A DNA stretch of 64,000 nt, taken from the NCBI GenBank assembly GCA_039881145.1, contig JAYKKI010000090.1, positions 6,049,501 through 6,113,500 on the forward strand, given 5' to 3'. Every line of letters begins with the position of its first letter. Positions within the stretch are counted from its first letter, which is position 1. A program made the translations under genes and the position numbers. Positions 55,321 through 64,000 of this stretch are shown here, piece after piece. The notes beneath the pieces were generated by a model that searched no databases, was not told the DNA's origin, and saw only the letters and a list, made by a program, of their open reading frames with translations. The DNA comes from Druceiella hillmani. Its lineage: Eukaryota; Arthropoda; Insecta; Lepidoptera; Hepialidae.

Positions 55321-58275
55321 TCATTGATTTTATTTTGGTGAAAAGTTTAGTTTCAAAAGATTTATGCATTTCGTAGCAAAGGATCGTATCTATACTGTAC
55401 GAATAACATATTTTTTCCAGTTATAAACTGAAAATATAATATAATTGTTTCTGGGTATGAATCCAATAAGTAATTGTACGGTTTTACTGACGTCATTTCC
55501 GCACTTCACAAGATTTTACTGATGTGGGCGGATCTTGGGCGGCTTGTCGTTACCGGTCATTCGTGTTGTCAGTTATTTCTGTCGCGAAATATTGTCGCTT
55601 TGTTTAATTTTAAATTAAAATAAGCCCAAGGGTTTTGTTAACAATTAAAGGTGTGAAACGAATAAATGGAATTTAGCTTCTGAACAAATTTTTTTCTTTT
55701 AAATTAATAAGAAGAGTTTGTAAATTTTTATTTGTAATATTTGTTATCTTAGGCAGTATTCAATACACATTACACTAAGAATCCATATTAATAAATATTT
55801 GTGACAAAATTTTATTTCATGCTGGTACTTATTAATATTGCAACATAAAACATATCACACGTCGCGGTCTTGAGTGATGAGAGCCAAGTGTGGACTATGC
55901 CTCACTTTGATAGGAGTCAAATTGACATTTAAATTAATTACCTGGCCAAGGGGTTGCTATATAAAGGAAACATTTCTATTGGCCCATTAATAAATCTTTC
56001 TATTAAGTAAACATACCTGTTTTCAATTGAAATAATGTCGGATCTTTGAAGCCAAGTATTTGTAAGATTTATATGGTCGATTTACCTGCTGTTTCTACTA
56101 CTTGTAATTCATGTTTTGTTTTAATTTGTATTAATACTTGTATTTATCTAATGATGAATATAATGCTATCTAATGGTGTAATTCCAAGAAGCGGTATAAT
56201 TTTAGAGATGTTCCAATTTGTAAAGCTCATTTTAGAAGTTTAGGCGAAATTTATGGTTTTTAAGTACATTAACAAGTATCTTTAACGGGGGAGGTTGTTA
56301 AGATATTTAACAATGTCGTCTTTGTTTAGCCTATGTAAACAAGTATGATATATTTATGGCAACTGAAAAATTGATCGATAACAAAATAGTACCTTAACCA
56401 CTTGTTTTGGCTCTTAATATTGACACCTCAATGTATTGGAAATTTTAATAAATGAGCATTCAGAATTCCGGTTTTTTACCTTTTAAAAACTTCTTCACTT
56501 TTCATATCTAAAAATGAACCAAAGTCTCAAATACGAGAGTACTTACAATATATGGTGATAAATTGTAGATTAAATTGAATTGTCATACTCGGAGTTTATA
56601 TTCAATAAAACGTGGTCTAACTATTTATTAATTTGTCGCTAACTAAGACAGTAAGTGTTAGTTTTCTTTTCCTTTTTAATACTCATACATGTTACCTTTT
56701 AAATTGTTAATAATTTCCGAATAAAATTCCTATTGCCACAAAATATATTATTAGATCTTATTTTAGCTGACCAAAAGAAACAGTTTCCCTAAACAAATTA
56801 AAAAAAAATAATAAATTCTTTTCTTAAACTTCAAAGAAGGAAAATCTCGAAAGATTTTGGAAAATGGAAAAATCATAACCGCTTTAAAAGTACAACGTGA
56901 AAAATTGACTCACAAGATAACGAGGACATAAGGTGTCTTTCGGTACTTGATAATATTATAATAGTATTTTACATAGATTGCTATGGTCATGCCGACTCGC
57001 ATTTCGTCGGTTTTAACTGTACGTATAAACACTATGTTTGTGCATAATGTAATGATTCACGGTAACGGGCCGAGAACCTTTACCGATCGTGACAGCGCAC
57101 TTCCCTTTTGACGAGTAAATTTATACAATTCATTAGACGACACGCCACGATGGACGACGCGAATCGATCGTTTAGGATACATGACATGTTACGAACATTT
57201 AACTTTGTAACATTTATCAATACACGTTTCATAGCTAAGTCATCAATTTTCAATTATGTCTGATTGCTTTCGTAAGTCGATGTATATTTTATTAAGCACA
57301 CGTTAGATTACCTATATAAAATGAATTATAAATGATGAATAACTTATAGAGTAATGAAAATACATGGGTAGAATATGCCATAGTTTAATGGGAACAGCAA
57401 CAGTAGGCGAATTCCACGAAAAATATCTTATGCATTAGTTATTTCATAATTTGAATATAGCATTGAAATCTATATACTTCTCAGACTACTTTAATGTTCG
57501 TAGTAACTCTAGTTCAATGTTCGTAGTATACACGTACAAAACTAGGGATAGTAGTGAGGCCATTTCCGTACGCGCATCACTTAAAATCACCAGATGGATT
57601 TCACTGAAAACCTTGGCAATAAAAATTATGAACATTATTGTCTACTTAATTATTATTTCACCACTTAATTATTTAATAGCGACATCTGTTTCTTTTGTAA
57701 GTAACTATTATAATCATAATTCGCCTCTAGATGGCAGTATTCCTTTATTAAAAAACGCGTTTTCAAATGATATGCATTTATATTTACATATTATTAATTG
57801 CAATATCGGTATTAACTATATGATTCTAGGATACCTTCCTGAATAAAAAAGTAGTGACTTAAGACAACTAGGCGAAGAGCGGTTAGAGTTGCTAGTTGGC
57901 TATTAAACTAAGTCTTCTTTACGTCATTCATATCATAGCCTTCTTTAATATCTATTAAACCTTTCTCTATCTCATATCAGTTCTTTTCATATTTTCTTTT
58001 CTTCAGACAAACAATTGCTCCAAATTTCCACAATTAAAATTCATCAAAATGTCTCACAATTAAAGCTCTCTTTAGAGAAAGAGAGGGAGAGAGAGCTTTT
58101 ATATAAATCGCTATCTATCTACTTTTTCTCTGAACGCTACTATCGATACTAAACGTCTTCAGTGGCGAACTTTTGGCGCAAAATAAATATGTGTAGAACA
58201 GAGCAAAGTTAGCGATTTTATTAGAGTTTATATTTTATCTACGTATATACTACTATATGTTAGTATGTACTATAA
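55321..58275. other. DNA on the 5' side of sNPF, nothing firm
   Basis: A CRE-like TGACGTCA lies at 55489. TATATAAAGG lies at about 55961. A GC-richer stretch at 57060-57180 (CGATGGACGACGCGAATCGA) has no reading frame. TAGATGGCAG near 57727 is a common LINE-tail motif. The 131-codon frame 57451-57846 has no domain. A noncoding sNPF leader exon or promoter may be here, but nothing proves it. Confidence 0.35.
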
Positions 58276-58321
58276 ATATCTTCTTTATACTGTGTCTTTA
58301 TACACAGTATAAAGAGGATAT
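58276..58321. other. 20-bp-arm hairpin
   Basis: ATATCTTCTTTATACTGTGT and ACACAGTATAAAGAGGATAT pair over 20 bases with one mismatch (G-U in RNA) around the 6-base loop CTTTAT. No second copy seen in the window. Confidence 0.75.
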
Positions 58322-61300
58322 TGAAAGGAAACATCGTTGCTTTTTTGTTTTTGAGCTTTAATTTCTGGAACTACACGCACGATTTGAAAAATTATTTTTA
58401 TGTTAGAAAACGTACACTTTGAGGAAGATTATATATTATATCATCCGCCTAAATTTCTTAAGGGTAGAGCAGTGATTAAAAATGTAACAGAAGTTTGAGA
58501 ACACTGTTTAAATGATACGAAGTAAAGAGACCTGTTTATTTATTGACGAATGAAGTGGAGGCGTTTAGCCGAAGTAATTTTAAATGAATAAGTAATATTA
58601 CAATATTTGTCTAGAATTTTTGCATTGGTTCAATATTATGGGGATATTATACGCGAAAAATATATTACACTTGAATATTTCAGAAAGTAGTCTTTTAACG
58701 TCTTTGATGAGTATATAAAAAAAATATTTTACTACACGCTAATTGAGATATCCATATGAAAAATTTATCTGGAAAATATTACGCAAGTATTTGCAATTTT
58801 GCGAGTAGACTCGTAAAATTAAGACATCGCAGAAATTGAAAATTATTAAATTACATCGATCCATAATCTAATTAAAAAACCATAAAAATTTGTTAAATAA
58901 TCACTCCTTTAAAGTTATCCGTATTAAATAATATAGTAGGATGGATCCCTCAAATCTACCCGCAGAGCTAGGAGATTAAAATTACATCCAAATGATTTAT
59001 TTTGCAGAAAAAACCATAGTAAAAAGTTTCAGTCTTACGGAATCCTTAAAAAGGAAAAACAACTTAAACCCCAAAATATTTTATATTATTTTAAAGGCGT
59101 CTTATTAAACCGCTGAATAATTTGCGGAAAAGTTGTTTTATATTTTCTATCCATTCACGCGAAGAAAGCGATTCGAAACTTATTTTTTAGGCTTCAGAAC
59201 CTTTTTAGCAAAGTTGTAAATTCTATATCATCTATAATTTGTGTTTTTTAATTATTCAAGCCTGGATCGTTCTTGATTTACAGGGTAAATAAAAACCTTA
59301 GATAATTTAATTTCATATTATTAATATAGAACAATATTACGGAGTTGGCCGAACATAGAAACCAAACAATTGCTAATAAATGCCCAATTAAAAAAGTTCC
59401 ATAATCAAATCTCTCATTTTGTTTATTGAGCAGAAGAAAACAAATTAGACAAATGCCAATCATCGACTTGAGAAACGCCGTACCGTCTACGAAAGAATAA
59501 CGCCACACAATATTGATTCATAGCTATCATTCAACGTGAAGTACTTTAGTAATATTATTTTAGATATAGACTAAGTTACATTGGGTAAATAGAATTTTAC
59601 CTTAAAAATACTTCTACTGGATATCGCAGTGACGGATAAAAAACCGAAAACGAAACTATTTTCCTTTTAACTTCAAGTATTTAGTTCAATACATATCAAG
59701 TGTCCCGTGTGTTAATATAGGGATTGTTCGCATTTGGACTACCAAACGTCACTAACAGTCCTGCATTGAAGAGATAAGAGCAAATAAAGGACTTACCGTC
59801 TGATTGATCGAGTATACAATACGACATTTCACTTAAGACTCAATCAATGTTTGCAGAAGCAATGTTAAAAAAATATTTTCGAAGTTTATTGTATCATATG
59901 TAGAAACATGGAACAAATTGCTTATTTATATTTTTTTTGTTCAATATCTAATAATATAAACCTCCCTAAATGAATTTTAATAACATTCTTGTTACTTGTT
60001 GCTACAGAATATAAAGGGTTCAGGAGACGATATGTCACTAGCTTAATAATGAATTAAACAAAGCTGTTTTAAGAATAAAAGGTTATTCGGAAAAATTCAA
60101 TGTAAGTGAAAAGATATGTTATTCCACTGAAATCCACCTTTATGAAACGCTTTTAATACTTTAGCTTAATTATGGAAATGTATACTAACCTGATATTACT
60201 GGAGGTGGGTTAAATAAACTAGAACCCTTACAAAATTTATATTCGCTATATATTCGGCCTGAGAAAATATGACTATATGAGTTAGGTCACGTCTCGACTG
60301 GACAGAAATACGCGATCGCAATTTGCGTACCCTGTGTCTTCTATTGAATGCATTTAAATCCTCATAGTCCATTTTATTTCAATTCTAGGTTCAAAGCCCT
60401 AGGTGTTCATGGTCTTGGATTAGGTTCTGAATCTCTCCTCACCCTTCTTATTCATGAACACAACATACTTTCTACGAGTACTCCTTCACCTCAACATGCT
60501 GCCTTACTCTGGAATAAACTTGGTTCCTATTGAAGCGCAATATTGATTTATGGTTTCAAAAGTAGCCCGAAAAATATATTTTGGATTGGATTCGTTGTTA
60601 CTATTAAATATCTATTTCTTCAATCTTATCCCTTTCTTCTATACATGTTGACATCTAATAATTTGCTAATTTAGTTACTGTGATACGTTTAATTGTTATA
60701 TTGTAATATATATTTAATTTAACAATATCTCATTGCTTGTTTCAAATATAGTATAATTGTATACGAATCTTCTCCTCTGTTGCATCTTAGCTGGTGAATT
60801 TCATGCATGTCTAGAAGTGTCTTGCTAGAGGAGCTGACTAGCTGTTATTATTTCCATTCTTCTCGAGGCTTAGTCATGATATGCCATACACAGACGTTAA
60901 ATGGAAGTAGCAATAAAATACATCGTTGACGCACCTCTTTTCTGGTTACTAATTTGGAGATAGTGTAATCATGATGAATTCAGTCTTTTAAAATTAGAGG
61001 TATCTTAACTTAAACACAACGGTATATTTTTAAAACATATGCTAATAGCTAAATTTTATATGCGAATTTATCTTGTTTTGGAGGTGTGTGTGCCATAATT
61101 TCGCGAATATATTATTGCCTTTGGTCTAATCGGCTTATGTCAAGTTTGAAGCAAATCCTTGTTACAAAGTTCTTGCCCCTGTTATATTTTATTAACTTAC
61201 TAGACTTTAAAGACAAAATTCCTAAGGTCGAGCAAGCGCTGTTTTTGAAGCTTAAAACCTTTATTAAAATGACTAAAATTTTATTTATAACTCTGGAAAT

Positions 61301-62713
61301 TACCACGTGTGTATAAGTTATTATTTATTACTAATATCTGCTTGTTAGGCAATGTTCATAGGGAATCACCCTATTAATACATGAGCAATCTCTTCCAGTC
61401 AACAAACTTGTCATAAAAGGAGATCAAAGATAAATAGAAAAGGATAAAGTAGCAAGGGTAAACAGGAACAATTCAAATGAGATTAGTAGAGTTGTGATTT
61501 TTTAGACAACTTTTCAATACGTTTATTCCTGGATTCTGAGTATGTGGCGACATAGACAGTAAACGTTTATTAGTAAGAAAATGTAACATGTTTAGGATAG
61601 TTTTGTTATAAATGTTCTAAACGTTAAAAAATTAAAGACTGGCCTTCACCTAAGTGAATATAACAATTAAAATACCTATGTGATTAATACTTTCTATGCA
61701 TATATTTATGCGGCACAAATGTAAATGTGTAAATGTGCCCGACACAAATATAAATGTATGCAGTGAAATAAATGTACCCACGCATAAATGTACATATTTA
61801 GGCGCTCCGTGGTTTACAAGAATGCTGGTGCCAAAGTTACTTTCGTATTATGTTTATTTTTTTGTATCCAAGGATATGCATGTAAAACAATGTATTTAAC
61901 AATTTTAAAAGGTGTTTACGATTAAATAGAAAAAGATAGATTTAAACAATGATTTTACTACTGGCAACTAATTATCTAATTTGATATGGCCATTTACATC
62001 ATTTTTTTCACTTATTGTGGCAAGATTCGTTAGGGTCCAAACGGAACTCTATTATGACAAGTTATGCCTATATTTGTATTTGTCATGGGTTTCTAAGTTT
62101 CCTTAATCCTTGACCCAAAAATAGAATTGTATTTCGAGGAGGTGGAGATAAAAAAGAAAAATTATTCTGCTGTAGGATATCGTTGAAGAGAGAAAATATT
62201 AGAGCACGAACTGTTTTTATTTTTTTAAATGATTTCATAGTCGTAGTTTGTTAATTTTAGACCAATTTCGTTATGAGGTCCATCTCAAAAACCCCATTAC
62301 GTAATAAGCAATAATTCAATACCAATATTTCTCATATTCTGTATTAAAATAATAAATATTGAAAAGACCTAAATAGAAAATATTAAAATTGTTATGGGTA
62401 ATCAAAACAAAGCATATTTTTCAGAAATTCGTGATATTTTTATACCCGTAAAAGACCCATTAGGTAATACATTCACATCGTGAAAGAAATATTAACATTT
62501 GTAAATCATTTAATAGAAGTATTATGTACACTTAAACGTTATTTTTTCATGCCTAAGTATTTACCGGACCCTACTAGTGCGAATTTTACCAGTGCGAGTC
62601 TCACTCAGTACTTAAAACATCTATTTTTTTATGTATTATACTTGACAATTTATGTTCTAATTTGTACATTAAGTATTTAGTGACTAAAAATGAGTATCAA
62701 ATAGAAAAATTAT
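58322..62713. other. AT-rich DNA, nothing firm
   Basis: A hydrophobic 76-codon minus frame (59508-59278) and frames at 60348-60533 and 61086-61316 show no family I recognise and no splice support. Nothing else was found. Confidence 0.35.
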
Positions 62714-63300
62714 AATAAACTAGTTGTTGCCTATGGCTTTGTTCATTCTTGGAGACCCATTTTCGTTTTTATTATATTAGTTGGGATAAGTTAAAAAACA
62801 CTGTAATCAAGAAAATTATATGTACCACTTAGACGAATAACTTTTACGGAAATCTTAAGAAATTAAATTAGCCACTTTGCCCGTAATATTAAATAATGAT
62901 GTGATCTGAATTCTACTAGCATTACATAACTATACATCTAATAATTAGAACATATTTGTTAAATAAACTACTGACACCATAGATTTTGATTTTCCATAAA
63001 TATCGATGATGGTAGTAAAAAGTTAAGCGGCTGATTTTTATTTGTTTCTTTTTCAGAGTGCTTATACGAAGTTTCGAATTAATAGGCCATCTAATTTTTT
63101 TTAACTAATTTTGAACCACTATTTCACCTCCTTAAGGGTTAAGTGAAAAAAAAAACCTTTCCTTAATGGGTACCTTCGTTATATAAGAAAGTTCTGTGTA
63201 AAATTCAAATTTATAGAGCCAGCGGTTTGGCCTGTGCGCTGATATGCCATTTTCTTCCTTTACGTGTATATATGATACGTACCAAATTTAAACAGAAAAA
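62714..63300 (+). mobile_element. Degenerate lepidopteran LINE-like interspersed element
   Basis: It begins AAACTAGTTGTTGCCTATGG, CTTTGTTC, a decayed ACTAGCTTTTGCCCGCGGCTTCGCTC. It ends with GTTCTGTGTAAAATTCAAAT, TTATAGAGCCAGCGGTTTGG, CCTGTGCGCTGATATG, which follows a pattern common near the 3' side of these elements. Non-coding. Confidence 0.55.
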
Positions 63301-64000
63301 AAATTGTTGTCTATTTTTCATAAAAATAAATCAAGAGAGGTTATCGTAACTATCCTAAGCAAGGTTTCTTGTGAGTATCCTTTATCAAATAATAGAAAAC
63401 AGTGAAATATATTCACTTTTGGTAAAGCGCACTTGTTCTCTCATTTGCTTGAATCTCGCATTGAGAGGGTTAAGCAATATTGTAATCATAATTTGAATAA
63501 ATACGTCTTGTTTATCAGCATCGAACTACCCTCTTTTTATTGAATCAGATCAGGGAATTTTGGACATAACTTCGTACTATAGCAAAATGCTTACGTTAAA
63601 AACGTGGGAATATTCTACAATGTAATCATTACAATGAACTTTTAACTACACGAATCGTTGACCTTTATGTGTGTTTATGGCGGCTAAGCTCGCATGTGGT
63701 TTTCCCTGACTCTAAAGAACCTAATAGTCATTAGAGTGATTTATTAACTTTACAAGCAGCGTTTAGACGTTTCGTGTCACGGAAAATTTTATCACGGTGA
63801 TAATATTTGTTTATGGAAATTTTAGCTGAAATTTAAAAATCTAATGATTAGTTTTTAATTTTAATTGTACAGTGATAAATAATCTTTAAACACTTAAGGA
63901 ATTCAGGAACACAGGAAAAATATTCATAAATGTACATTTCATGTACAGGAAAAGTTTGTTTATTAAATGTTTTTATTTTGGAGAAAATATGTTCGACGTT
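63301..64000. other. AT-rich DNA to the window edge, nothing recognised
   Basis: No coding or repeat signal. Confidence 0.4.

Noticed and set aside
55489..55970. CRE-like TGACGTCA and TATATAAA as an sNPF promoter
   Set aside because: Such short words are expected by chance in this AT-rich DNA, and the TATA string is oriented on the plus strand, opposite to sNPF.
57451..57846. 131-codon plus frame, partly hydrophobic
   Set aside because: AT-rich codon content, no domain, contains a TAGATGGCAG LINE-tail-like motif; most likely chance or decayed repeat.
59278..59508. Hydrophobic minus frame that might be a chemoreceptor fragment
   Set aside because: Only 76 codons, no receptor signature motif, no neighbouring exon.

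Overview
The window is AT-rich nuclear DNA from an insect, almost certainly a moth or butterfly. Two lines of evidence support this. A split gene on the minus strand encodes a short neuropeptide F (sNPF) precursor whose first peptide, SVRSPSRRLRF-amide, is the form I know from Lepidoptera. The intergenic and intronic DNA also carries typical lepidopteran repeats (the ACTAGCTTTTGCCCGCGACTTCG-like and GACAGACGGAC-type interspersed repeats, a tRNA-derived SINE, mariner, LINE tails). There is no prokaryotic-style gene layout. Almost all short open frames in the six-frame translation are chance or repeat-derived.

The one confident gene is sNPF. It runs from right to left, from 49918 (exon with the start codon) to about 21570 (poly(A) signal near 21590). 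Five coding exons were read by hand: 49890-49791, 30880-30732, 25655-25545, 24539-24453 and 21810-21754. Their splice phases agree and they give a 167-residue precursor with a signal peptide and three RLRF-amide peptides, one on each of exons 2, 3 and 4 (counting coding exons). A 3' splice site just upstream of the start codon shows there is at least one more non-coding 5' exon to the right, which I could not locate.

Region by region. 1-21.5 kb (3' flank of sNPF): a 166-bp satellite array (1-1046), LINE fragments (5.7-6.05 kb, 16.8-17.15 kb), three copies of a foldback element with hammerhead-ribozyme-like cores and 12-13 bp target-site duplications (3.9, 9.5 and 12.6 kb), a nine-copy ~205-bp array (12.84-14.55 kb), a GC-rich island with a minus-strand splice donor (11.5 kb), and a seven-copy 163-bp array (19.38-20.53 kb). 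21.75-49.9 kb (sNPF): introns of 2.6, 1.0, 5.1 and 18.9 kb filled with a dead mariner, a dead LINE, 24-bp, 30-bp, 51-bp and 157-bp tandem repeats, a ~700-bp direct duplication, and one GC-rich plus-strand exon candidate (40.4-40.6 kb) lying antisense inside the largest intron. 49.9-64 kb (5' side of sNPF): no coding gene recognised; repeats, a SINE, a long hairpin and presumably the promoter or distal leader exon of sNPF.

The most unusual item is the foldback/hammerhead element family: both arms of an inverted repeat carry a type-I hammerhead core, and each copy is framed by its own 12-13 bp direct repeat. This points to a non-autonomous retroelement related to Penelope-like elements or retrozymes.
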